From Datnioides undecimradiatus (Eukaryota > Chordata > Actinopteri > Lobotiformes > Datnioididae): DNA of 64,000 nucleotides. The stretch covers positions 14,387,806 through 14,451,805 of the forward strand of contig WARS01000013.1 in the NCBI GenBank assembly GCA_008933995.1, read 5' to 3'. Of the stretch, positions 12,421-22,334 are shown in pieces. Below the pieces are notes generated by a model. The model was not told the DNA's origin, ran no database searches, and saw nothing but the letters and a program-made list of their open reading frames with translations. Made by a program: the position numbers and the translations under genes. How positions within the stretch are numbered: the first letter of the stretch is position 1; every line of letters starts with the position of its first letter.

Positions 12421-12720
12421 AAAAAAATGTTTCCTTTAAAATCACAAGAGACTTTTTCTGGAATAATCCAGTTAAATTATTTCTGGATTTTGTTCATTCA
12501 ATATAAACTTTGATTTGTCAATCAAGCCAATTAAAATATAAGCCAATGTATTTTACACTGGGAAGACTACTTTACTCCAACATCACTTTCCAAGCCTTAC
12601 GGTTTGGTTAGTGAAGTTTAAACTCTCAACTCCTTCTGTTTTTTTCCTATTGTGAAAAATCAGGACATAAATTCAATAGGGCATCCATTTTCTTCACATC
12701 ACCAAATCAAGTAAATTTAA
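12421..12720. other. Anonymous AT-rich spacer
   Basis: Nothing identifiable in this stretch. Confidence 0.5.
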
Positions 12721-12724
12721 AATG

Positions 12725-12910
12725 TCCCATGCTGTCTCTCTTACCCACACAGGAGACAATCACCAATCAGAGTGCTTTAAACACCATCAGATGCTCCTTT
12801 ATGTCATTGTCTCCACCTCCTGACAAGCATCCCTTTACCGCCTTCTGCACCACCATTAGCATCAAGGCTCCTTTTAGACACCACCAGTGCAGTGATGATG
12901 AAGAGAAAGG
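12725..12910. repeat. Possible second copy of the 11.3-kb element
   Basis: It shares AATCACCAATCAG and CAAGGCTC(C/T) at matched spacing with 11299-11405 and is otherwise strongly diverged. Dot-plot support is lacking. Confidence 0.22.
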
Positions 12911-13495
12911 TGCTATTTTTCTAACTGATTATGTGCCTCTTTCCTTTGATTGCACTTTAGCCCCCAAATAGAGTGTACACCAAACTTATATTTACAACTA
13001 TGTTAAATCACTGAAACTTTGATTTCCTAAATATTCTCTCCAGTTCAAGGAGATGGGCTAATGGCATAATATAATGTAACCATTTTGGTCTTTATTGCCA
13101 CAAGTGATCTTAAACCCATAAGTTCTCTTTAGACTCACTACACTTAAAGTAGGAGGTTGCAAATCAAATGCTTTCAGAAAGACTAACATGCTATGTCCCT
13201 ATATCCTTATAGGAGGTGTAAATTTATGCAACTTAGTAGTATTCAGTATTTGTGTTTCCCTTCACTGTGTTTCTGTGGGCCCTTTTCCTGTTATAAAGTG
13301 CACCACAAAATGAAATGAATGACTTGAAATAACCTTGTTACACACGCATAAATTTCCTTATCAAAGAGTTGTACTGAAACCCTTTTCATTAAAACACTGA
13401 TAAGTTAAAAAAAAAAAAGGCACAAGCATTATTCTTTCTCTGACAAATTTTTACAGACTGACTGCCCAATACGATTCGTCATCACCCTCCTTTCA
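12911..13495. other. Anonymous spacer
   Basis: An A12 run at about 13409-13420 is the only notable item. Confidence 0.5.
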
Positions 13496-13499
13496 AAGA

Positions 13500-13830
13500 A
13501 GGTCTGTGCTGTAAGTGCAGGGTTGCAGAACAAAGTGGCCTTTTCTCTGCCGCTCGGTCTGTGGCCTCGCTCACTGAATGAGAACTTTCAGAAACTAATT
13601 ACAGAGAAACCATCTTCATCACATTGCCATTATGGGGGGAGAGGGGACGGGCCTGCTGACTCCCTGGGCTCCTGCAGAGAGCAAGTCTCTGATACACTTA
13701 GCCGCAGCCCTGCTTTAATTGTGCAGAAAATGTGATTTGTGCCCCAGCTTCACTTTCTAGGGAAAGTGGTGTTCACAGTCGGGGGTGTTCCAGTCGCATG
13801 AATAGCTTCGCTATTCAACCACCCAGGGAC
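13500..13830. promoter_or_regulatory. Candidate conserved non-coding block with perfect hairpin
   Basis: The block combines ACTAATTACAG, CCATTATGG, GCTTTAATTGTG and GC-rich words without low complexity. At its 3' edge TGAATAGC (13799-13806) and GCTATTCA (13810-13817) form a perfect 8-bp stem around TTC. It ends against a TG microsatellite. No coding frame is credible. Enhancer function is inferred. Confidence 0.4.
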
Positions 13831-13835
13831 CCTTG

Positions 13836-13882
13836 CATGTATGTGTGTGTGTGTGTGTGTGTGTACGTATGTGTGTGTGTTT
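13836..13882. repeat. (TG)n microsatellite, interrupted
   Basis: ATGTATGTGTG... is interrupted by TACGTA near 13864. Confidence 0.95.
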
Positions 13883-14282
13883 GTGCACTTGCTTGTCTGC
13901 TTCCAGTTTGTGTGTGTTTGTCTAAGTGTGTGCTTAAAGTCATTTGCACATATTCTGTTTGTCCTTCATCAGTAAACAAGATTTCCACAATGTGATTACC
14001 CATTAAATGCTGAAAAAAAGCACTGCAGAAAAAAGTTGCTACGAATATACATCTTTAACAAAATCAAAAGTCTCAACACATGGAATATTTAGTCATTCTC
14101 TCATTAATGTTGCTGACTCATATTTTTTTACCGACAAATTCATTTCATATAAGCTGGGCATGTAAGCAGCTACCAACCACAATGTTTTCTTTCTTTTTAA
14201 ACTGCTGATAAGACAGAGAGCAAATGTAGACTTTTAAATGTAAAGAGAGTGGCATATAAACAACGATACATATGCACAAATG
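13883..14282. other. Anonymous AT-rich spacer
   Basis: Nothing identifiable in this stretch. Confidence 0.5.
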
Positions 14283-14522
14283 AAGTCTGGAATGAGAGGG
14301 TTTGGGAGAAAAAGACTGAAAAAAATGGGAGATGGAGAGACTGAAAGGAGTGATATGGTCTTTGAAACATCTTGAGGGAGACAGAAAGAGAATTGTAAAG
14401 TGCAAGAAGGAGAGGGGGAGAACGAGGGAGAGACATATTGGCAGAGGATGAGAGAAACACAGAGGGTGGGGGTGGGGGAGGAAGGAGTGTAAGAGTGAAA
14501 GAGACTGATAGGGGAAAGGAAG
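14283..14522. repeat. Long purine-rich (GA) tract
   Basis: For about 240 bp the plus strand is overwhelmingly A/G (GAGAGGG, AGAAGGAGAGGGGGAG and similar words). It includes GGG-T-GGGGG-T-GGGGG (14464-14478), three G-tracts plus a trailing GG. The three overlapping minus-strand Ser/Pro/Phe-rich frames are shadows of this composition. Confidence 0.85.
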
Positions 14523-15499
14523 AAATCCTTAACATACACCCCTCACCTGGATATGGTGCTTGTGAGCTTCGCTAAAAAACTGCTGATGTGACACGAAGAG
14601 CGAGAGCTAGCTTTTCAGCGCAGAGAAAAGTGCTTACTGGCTCTTCTTTTAAGGGAAAAAGGCTTGAGGTACACGCCTCACATATCCTCTTTGTTTGGAG
14701 ACTTTGCAGTGGCCAGCACTTTCTATCTCCCCCCTATCTGTTCTCCATTTTTTTTTCATTTTCTTATTCATTCCGTTTGTTCTTCTTCTCCTCAACACTT
14801 TCCTAGGACACAGTTGCACCGTCTGGCAGGCTACTTTTGGATCGATTTGTTCCAGAATAATCTCTGGCAGTATAGCTTAGGCTAAACTTTACTGTTGCTC
14901 TTTGTATAAACCATCTTCCACTGTGGGAACATTGTTATGGGAACTGGTGTGAAGTTGTTGTTTGTTCTAAGAAGACAACGTTTCATCTGCCACCTAAATA
15001 GTCCATCCACAACACAACCAAGTATTGCCTCTTAATTTGGTTTAGTGAAAGAATTTTGTGATGTGGATTAATTTCCATGCTGGAGATAATTATATCCCTT
15101 CAATTTAGTCTAGTGACTATTAATTTGCAGAACATGATTAAAAGTACGCAAATTTCAGTAGGTTGTCTGTGTTTTACTTCAATAATGTAATGGAGAATAT
15201 TCTCACTTTTCAAACTTTTGGCTGAGGTATACTTGACAGTGACAAAGGAGAGATTTTAGGGCCATGAGTGTCATTTGTACTTAAATTCATTTCATTGCAA
15301 TGTCAAATTTATCTTCAATTTATTCTGACTTAAAAACTTATTTAAGGAAACAAGACCAGGTGGGAAGCAAAGTGTGAGTAGGTGAATGTAGTCAAGGTTC
15401 AACCTGCTGAAATACTGTAATATTTGTAAGATTGCAACAGTCTACAGCCACACTAGCACACACAGTACAGACCCACAGTAGCGCTGTGGGGCTGTACTT
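14523..15499. other. Anonymous spacer
   Basis: The segment 14540-14660 is mixed in composition and might be a short conserved block. The remainder is AT-rich with T-runs. Confidence 0.4.
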
Positions 15500-15822
15500 A
15501 GGCACAGCAATGCTTTATATTAAATGCTAACCTCAGCATGCTACTCCATCCAAGGGGAGGCATGAATGTCTGAACCAAACTTCACCCAGGCAATGCTGGC
15601 ATATTTCAACAAACAAATGAAAATGACTTGGAGGTAGAGCTAGGTGGAAAGTTAAAAGATCAACAAAGTCAGTATAGGAGTCATGCTCTGGGGATCACTA
15701 ATGTCTGTGCATGATGTTTTAGCAGTCCATCCAATGGTTGAGAGAGATAGTTAAGTTTGCACCCAAGTTGTGGGTCAACCTGCTGGCTGTCATTGCTATC
15801 CATAGAGCTACACCACCAGCAT
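15500..15822. repeat. Copy of a widespread teleost interspersed repeat with internal units
   Basis: Words of a familiar fish family appear in order: 'taaatgctaacctcagcatgc', 'gcatgaatgtctgaacc' (15560), 'aggtagagctaggtgg', 'agatcaacaaagtca', 'atcactaatgtctgtgc' (15695), 'agtccatccaatggttgag' (15723-15741), 'gtcattgctatccatagagc' (15789-15808). The two 'aatgtctg' cores are about 134 bp apart and reflect the tandem units seen in the family. The copy is diverged and non-coding. Confidence 0.75.
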
Positions 15823-16225
15823 CCTATAAATGATCTGGTAAGTACAAATAATATTGACAAGAAATCTCTTTGACCAAACAGCAGCATTGACATGTAATTG
15901 TCAGGATTACCACATGTTGATGAAGAACAAGAAGCGTATAAATACTAATGTGTGTTGATAGCAACCTTGACCAAGTCATCTCTATGCATCTGCCTGTCTC
16001 ATCAAACATCTTTATCGCTACACTCAGATCAGTTCAAAAGGTTATGGTTCATGTAGTGTTGCTATTGGCACAAGGCAAAATAATATCAAGCACGTTGGAG
16101 AAAAGTACACAGGATTTATCCCATCTCAAGGTTTGTCTTTCCATTCCTAAACCCCTATGGTTTTATAATCAGTCTTTCTAAACCATCTTAATCTTTTAAT
16201 TCACTTGTATCACTCAAATGGTGAG
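15823..16225. other. Anonymous spacer
   Basis: Nothing identifiable in this stretch. Confidence 0.5.
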
Positions 16226-16229
16226 CTCT

Positions 16230-16450
16230 TTCTTTCCACCAGCGGCACTTTGTAGCTTCTAATCCTCTAAACTGCAGGAGATTTCCTGACCGACACCAAC
16301 CCGAGCACACATTAAGAGACATAACCAAAATATATGGTCACAAGGAGAGGATAACAGCTCTCACTGGAGGGGACATTAAACTGGCTTTGGGTCTTGCGGT
16401 CAGCAAATCTCCTACAGTGATTCAGAGAGTATGTAATCCCATTCTTGTTG
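16230..16450. promoter_or_regulatory. Block bounded by a 17-bp inverted repeat
   Basis: AGGAGATTTCCTGACCG (16276-16292) pairs with CGGTCAGCAAATCTCCT (16397-16413) at 16 of 17 positions, leaving a 104-nt loop. The enclosed sequence is mixed and not low complexity. It may be a conserved element, a structured RNA or a decayed foldback element, and I cannot choose between these. Confidence 0.4.
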
Positions 16451-17540
16451 AGACAACCCGTAACATCACCGTGGATATAATGTATGATAGTTTGTCATTA
16501 GCGGTGGTACACTTGGGTTGGGGTTACTAGAAGAACAGAACAAGAAAAAATAATCTCATTTGTACAGCAGAATGGACTGGAAAATGGGGGTAACAAAGGG
16601 TTCAAATGGCAAAGTTCTTGACCTTCCTTTACAAGGTTTCTCTGTTGCCTGAAGGGAAATCAATTAGGTTCTTACATGTACAAATTATGTAATGTGCCAT
16701 CTGAGAACGCTTACAATCAGCTTATGAACTATGGCATATTTTTTCCTTCATATAAACAGTAACTTTCTCCAGAAAACATCGGCCCTTGTGTTTTTTGGCT
16801 AAGCTAGCAGCATGGTTCTTGTGAGAGTTCGACTCATACAGTAACAACTGAGGTGGCAGGGTGGTTAGCTTTTTCTTTAGTTACCTAAACTCTAAGGCAT
16901 GAAGTCCGTTGGCTTGCGTGACATGAGTATTTTTAAAGAAGATGTGAATTATTGCAATGACAGGAGTGAGGCAGGCAGACAGATCATTTGAACAAACATC
17001 AGTGTTGAGAAATGAAAGAGGAAATAAGGATATGTACATTTTTCAACCCCTGCAGTCTGGTGTGTTTACCACTTTTGGGGGTTCCAAGCCTTAGTCAGCT
17101 TTTAGATCACCACCAGTCCTCTACATAATTCAAAATATGCTGTTACTGTAACCATTGGGGTACTTTGGTGATCTCCCAGTTTTTCCTTTAACACTAACTG
17201 ATTCACATTGCTGTTTTGTGTGAAATGTCTTAGGAACTGCTTTACACAATTTGGTACCAACATTCATGTCATGTCTCAAGATGAATTGTTATACCTTTTG
17301 TGATTTTTGTGACTTTTCATCTAGTACCATCAAGAGGTCGAGGTTTGCACTCCTTGTATACTATCATCCCCATAAGCATCATCTATACTTTGTGTTTAGT
17401 GCTTTAGGGTACAAGTCTAAAGCACCACTCTACTCTCACAGACCTGGTAGCATGGCAGAAGCCTCTCAGACAGTATTTCAGCTGGCTGAACATTTGGCTT
17501 TCAATAATATGTGTCGAAAATAGTCAACGAAGCAAAAGAA
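16451..17540. other. Anonymous spacer
   Basis: No gene or recognisable repeat. Confidence 0.5.
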
Positions 17541-17544
17541 TATT

Positions 17545-18065
17545 TCATTTTGTCTTAGAAATCCACATAATAGATAAGTCCATCTAATCATCACCAGAAG
17601 AACCGTTCCAATGTTTATTTGAGGAAGTGAGTCATTGTTTCTCTCTGACAAGCAAATGGCCGCTGATGTCCCACCTATGTGGGACGTGCTCCCTCTTTCC
17701 CAAATAGCATCCTCCTTTTATCTAACGTAGTGGAAGAAAAAAAAAGAGAAAATGTTTCAATGCCTCTCTCTGACGGGCAAAATAAATTGCACTTACAAGA
17801 TCCAAATTACATTGTTTAACCTCAAAATGATTGGCCCGGGCCCCTCTCCCAGGGCCTGATCAGTTGGGTGATGTATGGCTTTAGTTTACTCCAGCACTGC
17901 AAATCCCACAGTATTCTGCAGGCCCCTAGGGCAGAGCTGGGAGGGGTGTAATGTGCACACAACGATTGAGCCAGAGGACGTTTAATGTTTTATAAGCCCC
18001 TTTTCTTGCACTCCGCTTTAATTTGGAAATATGAAGCTGCACGTGTTGAAAGAGGGGATTATTAG
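17545..18065. promoter_or_regulatory. Candidate conserved non-coding block
   Basis: The left part has CATCTAATCATC, TGTTTATTTG (FOX-like), TCATTGTTTC (SOX-like) and the perfect hairpin GTCCCAC-CTAT-GTGGGAC (17668-17685). The right part has GGCCCGGGCC (17833-17842), TCAGTTGGGTG, TTTAATTTGG, GCACGTG and AGCTGGTGCTAATC. No credible coding frame crosses it. It reads like one or two adjacent CNEs. Confidence 0.45.
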
Positions 18066-18071
18066 CTGGTG

Positions 18072-18205
18072 CTAATCTCTCTTTCTCTCTCTCTGTCCTT
18101 GTTTACTGCAGCCCTCCTCCCCAGCCCTCATCCTCAATCCCAAACAGAATGAAAGAGGAAAGAAAATGACAGTGAGGGGGCAGAAGAGGGAGAGAGAGAA
18201 AACTG
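18072..18205. repeat. CT-rich then GA-rich low-complexity DNA
   Basis: CTCTCTTTCTCTCTCTC (18075-18095) is followed by purine-rich sequence (18150-18200) on the same strand, a pair of arms that could form a loose stem. Confidence 0.6.
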
Positions 18206-18815
18206 AAATTGGTCTTCTTGTTTGTTGTGCTGTGTTGTGTTGTGAGCATGTAATAAGGCTCAAAATGTCACTGGTTCAAACAGTCACCCTCAGGCAGTGT
18301 GGGATTGTGGGGATTTGTGTAGTGGCACGTGTTTGCATTGATGAGATGTGCACGTAATTTTGGAGGATTAAGAAAACCAAATCATCCCGGAGTTTGCTGA
18401 ATGGATCTCCTCTTTTATACTGTTTAGTGTAATCTAAACAGATAAATACCACTTGAATAACTTAATTGTCACATGATGGATGACTTCTATAATGAATGGT
18501 GAGACTGAACAATAAATACAGTGATGTGAAAACTGATGTAATATTACAAGTGTGTGTACTGAGAGGCAGTATCCAGCAGCTGTCATCTGGCCTTCCATCT
18601 TCAGGGAAAAAGATGCTTAATTCAACTCTGTGTTTTTCTCTTCATTTTGTTCTTCCCTCCAAAACAAGGCCCCTCTCTGTCTGTTGGCCCAGTGGTGGTA
18701 TCTTTTTGCATTGTAGGAGGCACCATCTGGAAGAGGGAAATATTAATGACAAACCCAGATCTCAGCATGTCTTGCTGTTCTAATCAGCCAGCTTTCGGTT
18801 CCACACAGCTCTGTG
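18206..18815. other. Anonymous spacer
   Basis: Nothing identifiable in this stretch. Confidence 0.5.
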
Positions 18816-18925
18816 TTTCTGGGGAGTGGGGAGGGGCGTGGTTGGTGTGGTGGGTGTGTATGTGTGTGCGTGAGGAGGGAGGGTTGGGGTACAGGGGGGT
18901 TGGTGGGCAGCGTGTGTGCTAAAGC
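18816..18925 (+). repeat. G/T-rich tract with G-quadruplex motif
   Basis: The plus strand is G-rich for about 100 bp. The tracts GGG (18877), GGG (18881), GGGG (18886) and GGGGGG (18894) with loops of 1, 2 and 4 nt satisfy the canonical G3+N1-7 pattern. A second cluster, GGGG-AGT-GGGG-A-GGGG, lies near 18820-18836. Confidence 0.85.
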
Positions 18926-18939
18926 ACGATTGATGCTTT

Positions 18940-19125
18940 GTGTAGCGACTGAATACAAATGAAGGATTTGTCAAACTGCAATATTTGGGTCCCAATAGAT
19001 TACCATACGGCACCAGGGTAATTATGCACACAGTTGATTGAATGGAGTCAAAACAGGGAGAATGTGTAAACTTGTGGCTGCTGCAGCGTTTGATTTCCAT
19101 AGAAATGGAGGAGGTGACACGCGCA
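18940..19125. promoter_or_regulatory. Candidate conserved non-coding block
   Basis: TTTGTCAAAC, ATAGATTACC, GGTAATTATGC (homeodomain), AGTTGATTGAATGG, TGCTGCAGCG and GGAGGTGACAC lie in 180 bp of complex sequence flanked by G/T-rich and CA-rich DNA. The motif density resembles vertebrate developmental enhancers. Conservation is untested. Confidence 0.4.
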
Positions 19126-19215
19126 CCAACACATGCAAATACACAGACAAATACATAGACACAAACATGCACACACACACACACAGGCATGCGTAAATGA
19201 GTACCTGTGTATACA
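19126..19215. repeat. Interrupted (CA)n tract
   Basis: CACACACACACACACA (near 19171-19185) lies in a wider CA-rich stretch. Overlapping minus-strand frames rich in Cys and Val are translations of it. Confidence 0.85.
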
Positions 19216-19855
19216 CACAGAAACACTGGTTGACGCGTGCACAAAGACACAATGAGATTCAGGGGCACACATTAACATACAAATGTAGCAACTTTTAGAC
19301 TAAACAAAAATCCAAGTGAACGTGCACACAAAGAAAGCTGCATCCTTGAAACACACCGGTTTGACACTGAAATTACAATCGTAATTAAGAAATATGTTGA
19401 CAGTAACTATTAACTGTAACATTCATGAGCACACTTCAGCCCTAAAACTTTTACCTGCAGTAGACAGATAAGGCTCTTTGTTTTCAGTTTGTACCTATTT
19501 TCACCCAAAAAATACCCTGGTTCTCTTAAAGGATTTCACACTTCCTAAGGATTTCCACCTGGGTTTTATGCCTTGACACAACCAAACATTCTTGTGGCAA
19601 GAAAGTGCTGACCACCATAATTTAAAGCAAGCAAGGTCCCAAAAATAAATATAAAATGGAGAGGACAATGCAAGAGAGCTGCTTACTATGTAAAACATTT
19701 TCACACATTTTATGCAGTAGTGGTGTTCGTAAAATTTGTGTTATTTAAAAAAAACAAAAAAAACAAAACCCCATTACACACAAAAACATGACCCGTAATT
19801 CAAGTATGTACATACACTGACATATATTTACTGTACATGTTAGTTTACCAGCACT
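19216..19855. other. Anonymous AT-rich spacer
   Basis: An A-rich stretch with C interruptions at 19747-19772 is the only notable item. Confidence 0.5.
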
Positions 19856-19859
19856 TCAC

Positions 19860-20085
19860 ATGCGTGTAGAAACTCAGAGGAGAGGCTGGTGGATGTACTG
19901 GAGGTCATAAGCTACTGTAGATAGGAGTGTGATTTATTCAGCCAACCCCCAGTTAGGGCTCAATCATTCCCTGTGGGAGAGTAATAGCCCATTCCGTCGC
20001 TCTCTTTATTGTGTTCACACGCATTTTGATTGTTTCCTTTTATCATTATTCCTGCAGAATTAAACACAGCATGAAATAAATGCTA
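19860..20085. promoter_or_regulatory. Candidate conserved non-coding block
   Basis: This complex block carries GGTCATAAGC, GTGATTTATTC (HOX-like), GCTCAATCATTCCC, TTTATTGTG, TTTGATTG and TTATCATTATTCC. It has no low complexity and no credible exon. It is CNE-like by texture and homeodomain word density. Confidence 0.4.
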
Positions 20086-20400
20086 CTGGCAGTTCTATTA
20101 TGTATTATTGTCACATTGCAGCACACACTCACTACTTCTGCAATCATCATAAAGACTTGTGTTGTACTTTAATTCTGCCATTATCCATATTCCTCTATGT
20201 GTTTTCTTTTTCCAAGATTGAATTCATCAGTATACCACAATTTATACTTTCATTTCAAGTGAATATGTATTCTGTGGAAATAAAAAAATACAGAAGTTGT
20301 AAAAGAAAATGACAGAAAAATTCCTCTGGCTCATTTTAAATTATGTAAATTTCACTGACATTTGTTCGCTTTCAAATGTTTGTTCTTCATACAATCCTCC
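20086..20400. other. Anonymous AT-rich spacer
   Basis: Nothing identifiable in this stretch. Confidence 0.5.
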
Positions 20401-20404
20401 CTTT

Positions 20405-20725
20405 ACGTCCTGGCCTTTTACAGCATGTGCAATAATTTCAGGCTTCAGTGAAATACAATGTAAGTATTGATCATTTGAAGGTATGCAGTGTGTGGAGAGG
20501 CTTAGGTCGTGTCACTTTTCCTTTATTCAAAGTTTGTGATAATTCCGAACTTGTGTAATGCATTCAATTCTTATTCAAATGCCATATCACAGGTGATATT
20601 TTCCTCCAGAATGGCATTCCTCTCTACCCATTCTCCTTTCTCCCTAACAGATTCCCATTATGCACTTTCAACAAACTCAATTTTCAGCCCTGGCCATTTA
20701 AATGTCTGAAATGTTGAAAACGGCC
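20405..20725. promoter_or_regulatory. Candidate conserved non-coding block
   Basis: The segment holds GTGCAATAATTTC, ATTCAAAGTTTGTGA, GTAATGCATTC, ATTCAAATGCC, ATCACAGGTGAT (E-box inside an imperfect palindrome, near 20586-20597) and CATTATGCAC. No credible exon is present. Confidence 0.33.
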
Positions 20726-21200
20726 TTGGTTTTACCCTTTACACAAGATAGTCTAGAGACAGTCTTGTTTGAGGCGTGTGAAAGGCAAAAAAGTTGTCTG
20801 TTTGAGTGTAAAGTAGCATCAGCAGGAGCTGTTTTTAAAGTCATGATCCATCAGTCAATGTACTGTTGATTCTTACGCATCAACAACACAGATCATTTCT
20901 AATATCTTTCCACTAAACTCACAAACTGGGTTTAAAAAAGAGAATAAAAAGTGATATTAAACTTGCAACTTCAAACTAAAGAAAAATAGTCTTAGGATAT
21001 AACACAGAGCTCAGGTGCACTGAAAACCTCCCCTATTCACCTCAGCCATCGAGGAGAAGTTGATGTTGTCAGACAGTGTCTCTGTCTTTCTATGTCCTTG
21101 CTCTACAAAGGTTATCCTGTAGAATCAGATAGGATGGTGGCAGTAAAGAATCACTTCTGTGGTCGCTGCATCGCCCACGTATGGTCTATGCCACCTGTCC
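20726..21200. other. Anonymous spacer
   Basis: Nothing identifiable in this stretch. Confidence 0.5.
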
Positions 21201-21203
21201 CCA

Positions 21204-21303
21204 AAGGATACTGTGTGTGTGTGTTGAAACATTTGTGTGTAAGTGCTCATGTCTGTGTGACTGTGCGTGTGCCTGCATGTTTGTGTGTGTTAGTAAATAT
21301 ATC

Positions 21304-21335
<32 letters not shown>

Positions 21336-21345
21336 GGTGTGAATG
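21204..21345 (+). repeat. TG-rich tract ending in (TGGG)n
   Basis: Interrupted TGTG sequence from 21212 leads into an uninterrupted (TG)n run (21304-21327) that changes to GGGTGGGTGGG (21327-21338). Confidence 0.9.
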
Positions 21346-22285
21346 GAGCAGGTGGTGGTCCTTGTATAGGAAATGTCTACACCAATCAACAGACATCCCC
21401 TCAACCTTGGGATCCAGGGTCCCGCCCAGGCCTCAGTCACATCATTTACAAAGTGAAAGAGACACACAGACAGAAGCTGTTATCCAGCCTTATTTACTCC
21501 CCCACTCAGCAACACACTCGCTCCTCACACCCTTTACAGAGAAAAGCATGAGGCCCTTAGAGAGAAGATCAGTTTAAACTGAACTTAAGGATAATAACCT
21601 TGGTTACTTTATTAACTAAACAAGTCAATTAAGAGCAAATATTACATTGAGAGCAAATAAATGATGGTCTGTTACATTGCTGAATAAAACCTAAGTGCAG
21701 AACACACATCAGCAGCGTAACTCTGTATTCAGTCTTGAAATTTTTATATGGATGCAGCAGGGCAGCAGCCAGCACTTGGCATATATAAGTGCCCTGGGTT
21801 TTGTCTCTCAGGGTACATATAGAGCGCTTGAACCCTTTTATTTGTGGAGCTTCTTGGGGCCATATGCAGCCTGGGAGGAAAACCTACAGACATACAGTAT
21901 CTGCATGTATTTAATGAATAAAAAACAATCTCCACATCAGTGAAATATAAAGTATTGTCTATCATTAAGAAAGGTCTCTGCCGATTAAACTAAATGTGTT
22001 TTCACTACTAATACAGAAATATACGGTTAATATTTTTTCTATCTTTTTCAAATAGAGCACGAATAGAGGCAAGTATCTGGGACAGGTCTGAAATCGGCAC
22101 ATTCAGCAGTGTAACTGAATCTTTGGAAATGTACATGGTATCTATGAGATAGAGTATGAGAGCTTTGTTACATGTAAGCATTTGGCTACATGAAAAGGTT
22201 TACTATTCCAGTAAAAACCCTTTCAGTGCATGTGTATGTTGACTGATGGTGAGACTTATAACCTTAACTGGTTTGTTGATGGTAT
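21346..22285. other. Anonymous spacer
   Basis: No gene or recognisable repeat. Confidence 0.5.
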
Positions 22286-22290
22286 TACAT

Positions 22291-22334
22291 AATAATAATA
22301 ATAACAATAATAATAATAAAAATTAATAAAAAAA
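22291..22334. repeat. (AAT)n microsatellite
   Basis: AATAATAATAATAA is interrupted by CAA and continues as AATAATAATAAAAATTAAT. Confidence 0.9.

Noticed and set aside
16845-16885. Possible start of the 'ggtggcacggtggttagc' dispersed repeat
   Set aside because: Only about 15 bp agree (GGTGGCAGGGTGGTTAGC) and the downstream words of the family are missing.
18780-19278. Several overlapping Cys/Val-rich minus-strand frames, up to 162 codons
   Set aside because: They translate CA-rich DNA in different phases and have no conserved-domain character.
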